NCBI GenBank assembly: GCA_003160115.1
Contig: PLQL01000023.1
Location: forward strand, 27,081 to 71,564
DNA: 44,484 nt
Direction of reading: 5' to 3'
Source of the DNA: Acidimicrobiaceae bacterium
Lineage (GTDB): Bacteria > Actinomycetota > Acidimicrobiia > Acidimicrobiales > RAAP-2
The translations under genes were made by a program, and so were the position numbers. This document shows positions 7,771-17,402 of the stretch, one piece after another. The first letter of the stretch is position 1. Each line of letters begins with the position of its first letter. The notes under the pieces are model-generated. The model saw only the letters and a program-made list of their open reading frames with translations. It searched no databases and was not told where the DNA came from.

Positions 7771-9438
7771 CTAGGCAGCAGGACCGTTGTGAGCGGCGTT
7801 GCAGGCTCGCGGGTCGTAGGGTTCGAGCGGCTGGTTGGTCGGTGTAGGCGCTGAGTAAAGATCGGACGCCGTTGACCTCGTTGTCGTCGTGGTCGCCACG
7901 GGGGCGCCAGACTTCTTCTTCAAGGTCGTCGTCGTGCGCTTAATCGTGCTCAGTACGCCGATCCCGTTGCCCGTCTGGACGGTGACCAGTGCACCGGGTG
8001 TGACCTCGCTTGGGTCGTAGCCCAAAATGGCGGGTCCACTCAGTTGGTTGAGGACTTTCTCGGCCGCGGCGAGATTCGGGCTGTTCCAGTTAGCGCTGGC
8101 GGGCGGCGGTGGACCCCCGTAGAAGACCGTCGTCTCGTTGGCGATCCCATTGGGGGGGCGGCTGCCGATCGATTGGACCTCGAAGCCCTTCTTCGTAAGA
8201 GCGGTGGCGATCGTGGCGGCCTGACCAGCGATGTTCGTGCCGTTCTCCACGCTGACCTTGAAGCTCTTCGCCTCGGGGAGGGTGTCGTAATTGAATGAGT
8301 TCTGGTTGGCGCCCACCTGGAAGATCGTCTTGAGGGTCGCTTGTCCCGTGGGTTGTACAGGGAACTCCACGTCACCGTAGTGGTAACCCTGGTAGAGAAG
8401 TGAACCGTTCTGCACTTCCACGACCGGATACGTCAGTTGGGGGATGTTCGCAATGTTGGCCGTCGCGAAGTCCCGCGCCAGGGTGATCATGTGATTCTCC
8501 GAGAAGTTCTGGTCAACCTGCAAGCTGCCGATCACCGAGGAGACGATCGACTGGTCGGTGAACGGATTGCCTAGACCTCGTGAAGCGACTTTGGAAGCGA
8601 GAACCCGCAGGAACTCGTGCGTACGTCGGATTCGCGCGATGTCGCTTTGCGCTTCTTGCGGCCACGTACGGAAATCATGATTCTTCGGGTTGTTCTGGAT
8701 CTGCAGGTGTCGGGCGCGCACCACCTGGAGGGCGTGGTAGCCGTCGAGCAGGCGACAGCCGGGGTGTGGGATGTTAAGACCGGACTCCGCGTCGAATATC
8801 GGTACGGGGAAGTACATGTAGACGCCGCCCAGTGCGTTCACGACGCTCGCGAATGTATCGAAATTCAATTCGACGTAATGATTGATCGGTATCGCGAAGT
8901 CTTCTTCGATCGCGGCGGCCAGCTGGCTGGGTCCCTCGTAAAGAGCGGCGTCAATTTTGTTGGCTCCAGATTGGCGGGCGTTCGGGACGAAGAGGTCGCG
9001 CGGTACCGACAGCAGAGCGAGTTGACGCGTGGCGGGGTTGACGTGCACGATCATGACGATGTCGCTGTTGATGCCGTTCACGCCGTCCTGGCAAAGTCCG
9101 TAGGCCTTGTTCTGGACCTTCAGCGCACATCGATTGGTGGAGCCGACGAGCAGGATATTCTCGGGCCCGTTCGCGCTCTGGATGTTGCTCACGTGAATGT
9201 GGTTGATCTTCGAGCCGAGGTAGAAGTAGTCGGCGACTACCCCCAGGACCAGTACCAGGACCAAGCCGAGCACGCTGAAGACGACGAGTCGTCCCCAACG
9301 CACGCGGTGCCGTCGTCCGTTGGGCGCACCACCCCGGGCCGAGGATTTCGAGGAGAACCGACGGTCTATGGCGGCGCCCAACGCCTCGAGGCGTTCACTA
9401 TTCGCCATCCGCTTTGGCGGAGGGCTCTGAGATGCCAC
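7771..9438 (-). CDS. LytR-CpsA-Psr (LCP) family glycopolymer ligase
   Basis: Membrane-anchored phosphotransferase that attaches lipid-linked glycopolymers to peptidoglycan. An Arg-rich cytoplasmic tail is followed by one transmembrane helix (about 50-72) and the extracytoplasmic LCP domain (about 105-290). The LCP domain shows NSDIVMIVHVNP, LLSVPRDLFV, NKIDAALYEG, VELNFDTFASVVNALGGV and the Arg motif ARIRRTHEFLRVLA. A LytR_C domain follows (FKVSVENGTNIAGQAATIATAL, about 395-485), then a Thr-rich tail. The GTG start has AAGGAGA six bases upstream. It is divergent from osmC. In actinobacteria such proteins attach arabinogalactan or related polymers; the substrate here is unknown. Confidence 0.93.
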   Translation of the reverse strand: MASQSPPPKRMANSERLEALGAAIDRRFSSKSSARGGAPNGRRHRVRWGRLVVFSVLGLVLVLVLGVVADYFYLGSKINHIHVSNIQSANGPENILLVGSTNRCALKVQNKAYGLCQDGVNGINSDIVMIVHVNPATRQLALLSVPRDLFVPNARQSGANKIDAALYEGPSQLAAAIEEDFAIPINHYVELNFDTFASVVNALGGVYMYFPVPIFDAESGLNIPHPGCRLLDGYHALQVVRARHLQIQNNPKNHDFRTWPQEAQSDIARIRRTHEFLRVLASKVASRGLGNPFTDQSIVSSVIGSLQVDQNFSENHMITLARDFATANIANIPQLTYPVVEVQNGSLLYQGYHYGDVEFPVQPTGQATLKTIFQVGANQNSFNYDTLPEAKSFKVSVENGTNIAGQAATIATALTKKGFEVQSIGSRPPNGIANETTVFYGGPPPPASANWNSPNLAAAEKVLNQLSGPAILGYDPSEVTPGALVTVQTGNGIGVLSTIKRTTTTLKKKSGAPVATTTTTRSTASDLYSAPTPTNQPLEPYDPRACNAAHNGPAA

Positions 9439-9678
9439 GTTGATTCTCCTTGGGGCCTCACGTCATATGAAGGGCCGTGAAGTCGCACGCAACGACGTCA
9501 TCGCGTGAGTACTGGTTAACGGTCAAGTTTAGAGGAAATGGCGACCAGCACCGCTTCGCTTTGAAAGCAAGGTTTTGGCGCAACCAGGACCAACTTCGAG
9601 GAGTACCCGCGACGCGGCGCTGCCGCCTGGCGCAAGTGACGCGCACGTACACTGAGCGAGACCAACCGAGGAGGAAAG

Positions 9679-10116
9679 TTGCCAAAACGAAGCGCACACA
9701 CAAGTTGGACCGGCGGTCTGCAGGATGGTTCGGGACACGTCACGTTGAGCAGTAGCGGTGCCGGGCAATACGACGTGTCGTTTCCCAAGCGAGCCGCGGA
9801 GGAAGCGGACGGTACCACGAGTCCCGAAGAGTTGATCGCCGCTGCACACTCGTCTTGTTACGCCATGCAGCTCTCCGCGCTTATCGCTCGCGCGGACGCG
9901 ACTCCTAAGAGTCTCGAGGTCGACGCGACGGTGACACTCGATCCGGACCCCGCGGGAGGCTTTCGAATTTCGACGATTGCCCTCGTGGTTCGTGGCGTCG
10001 TCGACGGTCTCGACGACGACGGGTTCAAGAAGGTCGCGAACGAAGCCAAGGCGCAATGTCCCGTGAGCAAGGCGCTGACGGGTACGAGCATCACGCTTGA
10101 CGCCGCACTCGCTTAG
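9679..10116 (+). CDS. OsmC/Ohr-family peroxidase
   Basis: Small thiol peroxidase of the OsmC family (145 residues) acting on organic hydroperoxides. The two catalytic cysteines are C60 in AAHSSCYAMQLS and C127 in AKAQCPVSKAL, at the expected spacing, and the glutamate-containing TSPEELIAAAHS block is intact. The TTG start is supported by GAGGAGGAAAG just upstream. Its stop overlaps the end of the convergent P-type ATPase gene by 4 bp. The VSKAL ending places it nearer OsmC than Ohr. Confidence 0.93.
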   Translation: MPKRSAHTSWTGGLQDGSGHVTLSSSGAGQYDVSFPKRAAEEADGTTSPEELIAAAHSSCYAMQLSALIARADATPKSLEVDATVTLDPDPAGGFRISTIALVVRGVVDGLDDDGFKKVANEAKAQCPVSKALTGTSITLDAALA

Positions 10117-12812
10117 CGACTCTTCCGACTCGTTTTTCTAGTTCGAGCGAAGCTCGGCACCTCGTGAGCGACAAAGCGCGACGCGCGCCGCCGGAGCTGG
10201 TGGTCTCTGCGTTGGGCGGGGGACTTGTGATGAGGTTTCTGACCGGCCCGGCTTGTCCGACTGGCGCGGTAGAACTCGACTTTGGCGAGCTCTACGAGGA
10301 GCAAGTAGAACGCCACCATGCCAAAGAGCCAGAAGAAGAAGATGGCCGGCAAGGGGGTGAAGCCGAGAAGGTGAGCCAACGGGGTGTAGGGAAGGACGGC
10401 GCCCACCAAGGCGGCGCCCGTGGGTACCAGCATCATGGAGCGGCTTGGCCGACTCGTAAAGAACGGCACTTTACGAGTTCGGATGATGTAGATGATAAGC
10501 GTCTGAGTGGCGATGGATTCGACGAACCAACCGGTGCGAAATTCGACGTGGTGAGCGTGTAGCACCGAAATCATTACCCAGAAGGTCACGAAGTCGAAAA
10601 TCGAACTGATCGGCCCGAAGATAGACATGAATCGACGGATGAACTTCATGTCCCAGGCTGCGGGCCGGGCCAGCGACTCCGCGTCCACGTTGTCGTAGGG
10701 AATTACCAACTGACCGGTGTTGTAGAGCAGGTTGTTGAGCAGGATCTGAGAAGGCAGCATTGGTAGGAACGTGAACAGGGCGGAAGCTCCCGCGGCACTG
10801 AACATGTTGCCGAAGTTCGACGACGTCGACATCAACACGTATTTCATGGTGTTCGCGAAGATCCGTCGTCCCTCGGTGACGCCCTCGGCGAGCACGCCGA
10901 GGTCCTTGTCGAGTAACACGACGTCAGCCGCGTCCTTGGCGACGTCGGTGCCCGAGTCAACGGAAATACCCACGTCGGCGTGATGCAGGGCGACCGCGTC
11001 GTTCACGCCGTCGCCCATGTAGGCGACATCCTTACCGGTTCGGCGCGCGATCTTGATGATTCGTGATTTCTGGTCCGGGTTGATCCTCGCGAAGATGGTC
11101 GTGTGCGTGATCGATTCGGCCAGAGCGTCGTCGTCGAGCTTCTCGATGTCTGGACCATTCAAGAGCCCCAGACTCACCAGTCCTATTTCAGTGCATACTT
11201 TGGTCGCCACGAGGCCGTTGTCGCCCGTAATGATCTTCACTTCCACGCCCAGGGCCTGGAGTTTCTTCAATGAGTCCTCGGCGTCAGCCTTGACGCGGTC
11301 GGCGAACGTGAGCAATCCTTCGAAGGTCAAGCCCGTCTCGTCGGATGCCGCCAGGGTTGCCGCAGCGTCGTGCGTACGTGTAGCGATGGCGATGACGCGG
11401 TCGCCTTGGGAGAAAAGTGACTCCAAGAGCGTGCGCGTGGCGTCGCTCACATTCGAGCAGCGTTCGAGAACGACTTCTGGAGCTCCCTTCGTGATCATCG
11501 TCGAGGTCTTCGCTTTATCTTCGACGAGTACTGAGACGAGTTGGCGCTCATGATCGAAGGGCAGTATGGCCCTGCGGGTGAATTGGGCCACCTCAGGCAC
11601 CAGTTCACTTTGATCGGTCCCCTTCAAAGAAAGCCAAAGCGATTGGTCAAGGGCGTTGCCGTCGACGGGTCCGTCTGGACCCATGGTCGATTCGTTGCAG
11701 AGTAGGCCGAGAAGCAGGGGTCGCTCGGCCGGGGCGCCCGTGGGGTCCAGGCTGTGCTCGAAGGTGATCGTGCCCTCGGTGAGCGTGCCGGTCTTGTCGG
11801 TGAAGAGGATTTCGATGTTTCCGAGGTCTTCGATCGCGACCAGCCGTTTGATCAGGACCTTCTTCTTGGCGAGGGCTTTGGAGCCCGACGAGAGGCTGAT
11901 GGTGACGATAGCGGGCATCATTTCTGGCGCGATGCCCACCGCGATGGCGAGTGAGAACAACAGCGCTTCGATGAGTGGTCGCGCGAGCAGGACATTGAAG
12001 AGAAAGACGACGGCAGTGAGTATCGCCGCCACGATGAACAAGAACCTTGAGAACCTCGACAGACCCGTCTCGAATGCGGTCTTGCTCGGTTGCTCGCCGA
12101 GGCCAGCCGCTATCTTGCCAAAGGCGGTGCGGGGGCCGGTTTCGACCACGATGCCGGTGCCCGATCCTTGGTGGACGATGGTGCCCATGTACGCGCAGTT
12201 GGTGAGTCCCTGGCTCGCCGCGTCGGCGAGCGGGTCGGCGTCCTTGGCGGCGGGAAGAGACTCGCCGGTCAACACACTTTCGTCGCACTCGAGTTCCGCG
12301 ACGTCACTCAGACGCACGTCCGCTGGCACGATTGCTCCGATGCGAAGTTCCACAACGTCGCCTGGCACGAGACCTGACACTGGGACGTTAAGAACACGGC
12401 CGTCTCGGCGAACTTGGGCATTCTGGCTTATCTTCGATCGCAAGCTGGCCATGGCCACTTCGGCGGCGTATTCGTTGAAGAAACCGAGGCCGACGCTGAG
12501 CGCCACGATGACCGCGATGATGATGGCGTTGGTGCCCCCGCCGGTCAGTCCTGAAACCAGGGCCGCGCCGAGTAGCAAGAGCAAGATTGGGTTTCGAATC
12601 TGTCGGAAGAGAACAGTGCCGGCATGAACCTTGTGAGTGGTCAGTATGTTGGGCCCGTACTGAGCTAGACGCGTCGTCGCTTCACTCGACGTCAGGCCGC
12701 CCACTTCGCTGTGGAGCAGTTGGAATGCCTCTTGGCAGGCTATCGTCGCCGATTTTTCGAGATCGAGGTCAGGCGCACTCGACGTTGTTGTCACGGACCC
12801 AGTCTGGTACAA
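10113..12812 (-). CDS. Mg2+-type (MgtA/MgtB-like) P-type ATPase
   Basis: Cation-transporting P-type ATPase, probably Mg2+ uptake. Key motifs are LTGES (181-185, actuator), phosphorylation D339 in LFTDKTGTLTEG, and GDGVNDAVALHHADVGI in the hinge. The TM4 sequence GIAPEMMPAIVTISLSSGSK is characteristic of the MgtA group and unlike Ca2+ or Na+/K+ pumps. At up to 899 residues it is about normal length. The last ~45 residues form an Arg/Lys/Ser-rich tail reaching into the end of osmC; I know of no function for it. The start could be the TTG at 12812 or the GTG at 12794; neither has a clear ribosome binding site. A small SHOCT gene lies just upstream on the same strand. Confidence 0.92.
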   Translation of the reverse strand: MYQTGSVTTTSSAPDLDLEKSATIACQEAFQLLHSEVGGLTSSEATTRLAQYGPNILTTHKVHAGTVLFRQIRNPILLLLLGAALVSGLTGGGTNAIIIAVIVALSVGLGFFNEYAAEVAMASLRSKISQNAQVRRDGRVLNVPVSGLVPGDVVELRIGAIVPADVRLSDVAELECDESVLTGESLPAAKDADPLADAASQGLTNCAYMGTIVHQGSGTGIVVETGPRTAFGKIAAGLGEQPSKTAFETGLSRFSRFLFIVAAILTAVVFLFNVLLARPLIEALLFSLAIAVGIAPEMMPAIVTISLSSGSKALAKKKVLIKRLVAIEDLGNIEILFTDKTGTLTEGTITFEHSLDPTGAPAERPLLLGLLCNESTMGPDGPVDGNALDQSLWLSLKGTDQSELVPEVAQFTRRAILPFDHERQLVSVLVEDKAKTSTMITKGAPEVVLERCSNVSDATRTLLESLFSQGDRVIAIATRTHDAAATLAASDETGLTFEGLLTFADRVKADAEDSLKKLQALGVEVKIITGDNGLVATKVCTEIGLVSLGLLNGPDIEKLDDDALAESITHTTIFARINPDQKSRIIKIARRTGKDVAYMGDGVNDAVALHHADVGISVDSGTDVAKDAADVVLLDKDLGVLAEGVTEGRRIFANTMKYVLMSTSSNFGNMFSAAGASALFTFLPMLPSQILLNNLLYNTGQLVIPYDNVDAESLARPAAWDMKFIRRFMSIFGPISSIFDFVTFWVMISVLHAHHVEFRTGWFVESIATQTLIIYIIRTRKVPFFTSRPSRSMMLVPTGAALVGAVLPYTPLAHLLGFTPLPAIFFFWLFGMVAFYLLLVELAKVEFYRASRTSRAGQKPHHKSPAQRRDHQLRRRASRFVAHEVPSFARTRKTSRKSR

Positions 12813-12856
12813 CCAGAGCGCCCACGACTACTTCGACACGGTGAAGTCAATGCAAC

Positions 12857-13150
12857 TTAGGAGTGATCTCGTAAGATGTCGCGCTTGACCTTGAACTCAT
12901 CGGCGTCGATCTCACCTCGGGCAAAGCGTTCTTCGAGGATGCGTTGTGCCTCGGGATTCGCGTGAGGAGCGTGATCTCTCGATCCATGCGGTCCCGGACC
13001 GTGATGGAGGCGATCGTGACGGTGCGAGAACGCACTAATTGCCCAAACGATGACCAAGACGGTGAGCACCAAAAGGAGCAGCAGGAAAATACCGTGTCCC
13101 GCCCCGGAACCTCTTTCGAACCCCGGACCATATCTGATTGGTGGCATCAC
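12857..13150 (-). CDS. Small membrane protein with C-terminal SHOCT domain
   Basis: A 97-residue protein with one transmembrane helix (IFLLLLLVLTVLVIVWAISAF), a His/Pro-rich linker and a C-terminal SHOCT module (AQRILEERFARGEIDADEFK). SHOCT modules are short oligomerisation-type domains at protein ends, usually with no enzymatic role. GGAAAGGAAG lies before the GTG-ATG start pair (13150/13147). It sits 44 bp or more upstream of the Mg2+ ATPase on the same strand, so the two may be cotranscribed. Function unknown. Confidence 0.85.
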   Translation of the reverse strand: MMPPIRYGPGFERGSGAGHGIFLLLLLVLTVLVIVWAISAFSHRHDRLHHGPGPHGSRDHAPHANPEAQRILEERFARGEIDADEFKVKRDILRDHS

Positions 13151-13324
13151 GTCACTTCCTTTCCTTCTACTGCAGTTCTAGACGCTCTCGCCCGAGGCGT
13201 CACCGGTCGTGGATAACAATTGGCTAAAAGTCTCGACGTAAGGTACGACCGAGTCGTGGCAACCGAGATATTCGAAGTCGAAGAAGGCGTTCATCAGGTT
13301 CGTTGGTTCTGTGGTCGAGACCGT

Positions 13325-14755
13325 CTACTTCGTGCCCGCGCGAAGGAGATTCAGCGCTCCCCGGACGACGCCCAGTGCCATCAGCGTGGCGGACGACGGA
13401 ATGTTCCTCTTCGGATTGGCGAGCATCAATATCACGACGCAGGTCTTTCCTGAACTATCGCGCGCCAGATAGCCCAGCGTGAGTACGCCGGGCTCGGAGC
13501 CACCCTTGAACCACACGCGTGGCCAGGTGGCCGACTTCAACTCGATGCCGCCGTTGTTGGTGCTCAGGATTGTGTTGATCGGACCGAGACCGCTCTCGGA
13601 TTCGAGCGACGTGAGGCCCGCAAAGGCGTGACAAATATCGTCGGGCGCCGCAAACCACTCGATGGTGTTGATGTCGTGAGGAAAGTTGGAAGAAGTAATC
13701 GAACTATCCGCGATCTTGTCGACGGTCGACGAGAGATAGGCAAGGCGCTGCGTGGGTGACAACGAAAGGTAATGGTTGGCGAGCGAAGGGTAATCGTGCC
13801 ACTTGAGGACGAAGAACTCGGCCACGCTGAGGAACGGTTGATCAAGCGAGGAGTGCGTCGACCATGCGCGTACTTGAGCCTCGACCGCGTCACGACCCAC
13901 GAGGGCGAGCAACATGTCCGCGGCGGTGTTGTCGCTCACCGAGATCATCTTGATCGCGGCTTGTTCGACGCTAAGCGAGGTTCCAACGGGATCGTTCTGC
14001 AGGACTCCGCTACCGCCAACTTTAATCGACGCCGTTAGAGTCAACTTCTGATTCCAAGAGATCGTGTGGCTCCTCACCGCGTTGGCGAGTGCACCGAGGA
14101 CGAAGAGTTTGAACATCGAGCCAAGCGGCCGCGGGTTGTTCGCGCTCACGGCGTGGACCGGGGTGCACGTACCGTTCGTGTTGAGCTTGGCCGCGAGAAA
14201 GCTCGAACTGGGGGCCATCTTGGCGAGGTCCTTGTCCACCTGGGTCCACGAGGTGACTTTGGGGATCGGAATGGGTTTGGCCAACGAGAAGTACAGTTCC
14301 GAAATCAAACCCTTCGTGTCCACGGCGAGTTGTGCATCGAAGGTGATTGCCCCGATCCTTATCGTCGCCTTCAGGGCGGTCGGAGTCACCGTGGGCAGAC
14401 TGAGCAGTGTCACCTTCGAACCAGTTGAACCGAGGCTTGCGAACGCGGCGTTCAAGGGTGACACGGGTTCTGCCGCGATGAAGCTCGCATCGAAGTGTGC
14501 CGCTTCCTCCTTACCCGACAAAGGAAGGATCGCGCTGATGCCGAGCAACCATGCAAGTTGCTTGCCGACTGGCGAATTCGGCGCCGAGACCGATGCGACG
14601 CCACCAGCGGACTCGAGCCCAGTGTTCCCTTTGCCACTCGCACTCGCCGGCATTGTGAGCAATGAGGCTGCCAAAAGACCGGTGACAACGCCTGCAAGAA
14701 TGTCTCGGTGTCGACGAAAGGTTGGTGAAACGTCAACGCAAAGCTTCTTTGTCAT
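13325..14755 (-). CDS. Secreted class A beta-lactamase-like serine hydrolase
   Basis: Exported 476-residue protein with an Arg-containing signal region (FRRHRDILAGVVTGLLAASLLTMPASASG), an N-terminal domain of unknown role (about 60-190) and a C-terminal penicillin-recognising domain. Active-site motifs are SxxK (S213-M-F-K216), SDN (274-276) and a KGG triad (around 417) in place of KTG. The glutamate-containing omega loop of true beta-lactamases is not obvious, so a D,D-peptidase-like or non-lactamase role is possible. The start at 14755 is chosen for its GAGGTG site and signal peptide; the longer in-frame reading adds an Arg-rich stretch that looks non-coding. Confidence 0.85.
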   Translation of the reverse strand: MTKKLCVDVSPTFRRHRDILAGVVTGLLAASLLTMPASASGKGNTGLESAGGVASVSAPNSPVGKQLAWLLGISAILPLSGKEEAAHFDASFIAAEPVSPLNAAFASLGSTGSKVTLLSLPTVTPTALKATIRIGAITFDAQLAVDTKGLISELYFSLAKPIPIPKVTSWTQVDKDLAKMAPSSSFLAAKLNTNGTCTPVHAVSANNPRPLGSMFKLFVLGALANAVRSHTISWNQKLTLTASIKVGGSGVLQNDPVGTSLSVEQAAIKMISVSDNTAADMLLALVGRDAVEAQVRAWSTHSSLDQPFLSVAEFFVLKWHDYPSLANHYLSLSPTQRLAYLSSTVDKIADSSITSSNFPHDINTIEWFAAPDDICHAFAGLTSLESESGLGPINTILSTNNGGIELKSATWPRVWFKGGSEPGVLTLGYLARDSSGKTCVVILMLANPKRNIPSSATLMALGVVRGALNLLRAGTK

Positions 14756-14911
14756 GGCACCTCGCGGTCGACGCTGAACGGCTATCCCTTCAAGGGCAGC
14801 ATAGGACGGCCCTGGCCTTAACGGAAAAGGAGATCTCCGCGTCGCGCGAGGGCGTGGACGATTTCTTCGGATTCCCTCTACGAACGACGAAGGCGCTCGT
14901 AACATGTCGCC

Positions 14912-15382
14912 ATGGCGACATTCTCAACCTGTCTTTGGTTCGACGGCAACGCTGATGAGGCCGTAGCTTTCTATCTCTCGTTCTTCCCCAATTCGCGTCG
15001 GCTCTCGAGTCTCGATTATGGCCCCGACATGCCCTACCAAGAGGGGACGACCTTGGTCGTGCACTTCGAACTAGACGGGCGGCCGTTCCTGGCGCTGAAC
15101 GCGGGTCCGCAGTACGAGTTCAACCCGGCGATCTCGTTGGTCCTCACTTGCACCACGCAAGAGGAAATTGACTTTTACTGGAACCACCTCCTGGACGGCG
15201 GAAGTCCAGTGCAGTGTGGTTGGCTCGTGGACCGATTCGGGGTTTCCTGGCAGGTGGTCCCGGTTCAACTCGACGCATTGATGAGCAGTTCCGATGTCGA
15301 CGCCGCCAATCGAGTGGCCCAGGCGATGATGAAGATGGTGAAACTGGACATAGCCCAACTCGAAGCCGCAGTTGCGAGTTGA
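14912..15382 (+). CDS. PhnB-like VOC superfamily protein
   Basis: A 156-residue protein of the vicinal-oxygen-chelate fold, PhnB/3-dmu-9_3-mt subgroup. Typical blocks are CLWFDGNADEAVAFYLSFFPNS, VVHFELDGRPFLALNAGP, ISLVLTCTTQEEIDFYW and a C-terminal GVSWQVVPVQL. Members are often annotated as glyoxalase-like or demethylubiquinone methyltransferase, but their biochemical role is generally unknown. The ATG has only a weak upstream ribosome binding site. It is divergent from the serine hydrolase gene. Confidence 0.9.
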   Translation: MATFSTCLWFDGNADEAVAFYLSFFPNSRRLSSLDYGPDMPYQEGTTLVVHFELDGRPFLALNAGPQYEFNPAISLVLTCTTQEEIDFYWNHLLDGGSPVQCGWLVDRFGVSWQVVPVQLDALMSSSDVDAANRVAQAMMKMVKLDIAQLEAAVAS

Positions 15383-15397
15383 TCGGGCGCCGGCGAC

Positions 15398-15952
15398 TTA
15401 GCCGACGAGTCGCAAAGTGTTGTGGTCGGTGTGCGAGAAGGGTTCGTCGAACTCGTTCATTCGCAACACGGTGACTTCGTCGTAGGACCACGTGTCGCCG
15501 TTTGTCGTGACGTTGAGCACGTAGCTCCGACTACTGGCGTTCTTCGCCAAGTACTTGTTCTCACCGATGCTGTATTGGGGGTCATCGAGTGACGCCTTCA
15601 AGGTGAAACTCGTCGCGTCAGTGCCCGCGGTTCCTCCAGCGAGCACCACGATGCCGCGAGGTACGACGAAGCCCTTCATCACTTCGCCCGTCGCGGCGTC
15701 CCAGAGCCAGTAACCCACTTCGGTGTGAAACGGGTTCTCCTCGTCCCAGCGCCACATCGCGCTCTTGTAGTCGAGTCCGTAGAGGCTCTGGCTACCGTTG
15801 TCCACGGGCCCGAAGGGCTTCATCGTGCACTTCTCACGGTAGGGACTGCCGAGTACCTCGCCCTTGGAGTGCGAGAACGCCGTATCGAGACCGCCCGAAT
15901 CGCTCTCCCATTCGCCGATAAGTCCGCTGAGGGGTCCCCATTCATTTGACAT
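15398..15952 (-). CDS. Heme-binding-type beta-barrel (FABP/nitrobindin-like) protein
   Basis: A 184-residue lipocalin/FABP-like beta-barrel related to nitrobindin and DUF1794-type proteins. Recognisable blocks are GPLSGLIGEWESDSGG, PFHTEVGYWLWDAATGEVM, VPRGIVVLAGG and a C-terminal FSHTDHNTLRLVG. In nitrobindins a C-terminal histidine ligates heme; the two histidines in SHTDHN are candidates, but heme binding here is inference. I start at the ATG at 15952; an open frame continues upstream to 16120 but lacks a barrel-like N-terminus. It is convergent with the VOC gene. Confidence 0.85.
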   Translation of the reverse strand: MSNEWGPLSGLIGEWESDSGGLDTAFSHSKGEVLGSPYREKCTMKPFGPVDNGSQSLYGLDYKSAMWRWDEENPFHTEVGYWLWDAATGEVMKGFVVPRGIVVLAGGTAGTDATSFTLKASLDDPQYSIGENKYLAKNASSRSYVLNVTTNGDTWSYDEVTVLRMNEFDEPFSHTDHNTLRLVG

Positions 15953-16145
15953 TGACTGATCCAATCGTTTGAAAGTCTTTCGAATTGCATCATATTGACT
16001 CTTGGTGGGCAGAAGGCGACGTGAGTCCCAAAATCGATCACTGGACTGGTGAATCCCTGTCGTCGGTTGTCCCTCGGCCAGTTTTGGCGAACCGGCCACG
16101 GGTGCTGACCCGCACGCCATTTCGCACCTGGTTTAAGGTGAGGCC

Positions 16146-17369
16146 GTGCAAAGCCAATCGCTTCGGGTTGACGAGGTGCTCCGCGATTTGGATGAGTTGC
16201 GCCGTCGAGACCCCGATGTCCACGGTGGGCGCCTCTTTGGACTGGTCTATCCCTCGGGACGCGACGACATCGAGGAATTGATCCACGCCGTGTATGAGCG
16301 CTATCTCTTTTCAAACGCGCTTAATCCATTGCGTTTCGCCGCGCAGGCGGGCATGGAGCGTGAGGTGATTGCGATGGCCGGTGATCTGGTACACCGCAGA
16401 GCGACTGAGAACCACGGGGGCGCCATGACGTCGGGGGGCACTGAATCGATTCTGATGTCGATGCTGGTGAATCGGGAGCGAGCACGCGCGAAGGGGATCG
16501 ATCGCCCGCAGATACTTGCGCCCTGGTCCGCGCATCCGGCGTACGCGAAAGCGGCGCATTACTTCGACATGGACTTCGTACCCATACCCCTCGACGGGGC
16601 CTACCGAGCCGACGTCGCCAAGGCTCAAGAACTGATGACCGACCGCACGTGTGTCGTAGTGGCTTCGGCGTACTCGTACCCGCACGGGATAATGGATCCG
16701 GTCGAGGAACTGGCTGCTCTGGCTCAAGAACACGGTGCGGCCTGTCACGTGGATGCCTGCATCGGTGGGTTCGTGCTTCCCTTCATGGAGATGCTCGGGC
16801 GAGACGTACCACCGTGGGATTTTCGCGTCGAAGGGGTTACCGAGATCTCGATGGATGTCCATAAATACGGCTACGTCCCCAAGGGTGCGTCGTTGATCCT
16901 GCACCGCGACGATGATTGGCTGTGGTATCAGACCTTCTTCTACGACCAGTGGGGATCGGGTCTCTACGCCACGCCGGCGATCGCGGGCGCTCGTGCCGCC
17001 GCGCCGATCATCGCCGCGTGGGCGGTGATGAAACATCTCGGCGTCGAGGGCTACATGGAAATAGTGAGCGAGTTGCTCGTGACCGTTGCCCACGTGCGCG
17101 AGGGAATCGCCGCTATCAGTGGCATCGACGTCGTGGGCGAACCTATTGGCCCGCTGCTCGCCTTGCGTAGCGACACCATCGACCTCTACGCGGTCGCGGA
17201 CGTGATGGATGAAAAGGGATGGCACCTCAATCGCAACACCGAGCCTTACGGTCTGCACTTGATGCTCTCGCCCGCCCACCGTCACGTGGTCGACGAGTTA
17301 CTCGACGATCTCACCTTCGCCGTGTCGCACCACGGCAACAGTCAGGGTAAGCCAGCTCGCTACGCCTGA
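16146..17369 (+). CDS. PLP-dependent group II decarboxylase / S1P-lyase-like enzyme
   Basis: Fold type I PLP enzyme, 407 residues, of the pyridoxal-dependent decarboxylase family nearest the sphingosine-1-phosphate-lyase/glutamate-decarboxylase branch. Visible are the phosphate-binding TSGGTESILM (95-104), the ring-stacking/aspartate block HVDACIGGFVLPF (D203) and the internal aldimine K240 in SMDVHKYGYVPKGAS. The GTG start has AAGGTGAGG upstream. The substrate (amino acid or phosphorylated amino alcohol) cannot be decided from sequence. Confidence 0.9.
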   Translation: MQSQSLRVDEVLRDLDELRRRDPDVHGGRLFGLVYPSGRDDIEELIHAVYERYLFSNALNPLRFAAQAGMEREVIAMAGDLVHRRATENHGGAMTSGGTESILMSMLVNRERARAKGIDRPQILAPWSAHPAYAKAAHYFDMDFVPIPLDGAYRADVAKAQELMTDRTCVVVASAYSYPHGIMDPVEELAALAQEHGAACHVDACIGGFVLPFMEMLGRDVPPWDFRVEGVTEISMDVHKYGYVPKGASLILHRDDDWLWYQTFFYDQWGSGLYATPAIAGARAAAPIIAAWAVMKHLGVEGYMEIVSELLVTVAHVREGIAAISGIDVVGEPIGPLLALRSDTIDLYAVADVMDEKGWHLNRNTEPYGLHLMLSPAHRHVVDELLDDLTFAVSHHGNSQGKPARYA

Positions 17370-17402
17370 CGAAGGGAGTGGTCGTCAGGCGTAGCGGCGG
17401 CG

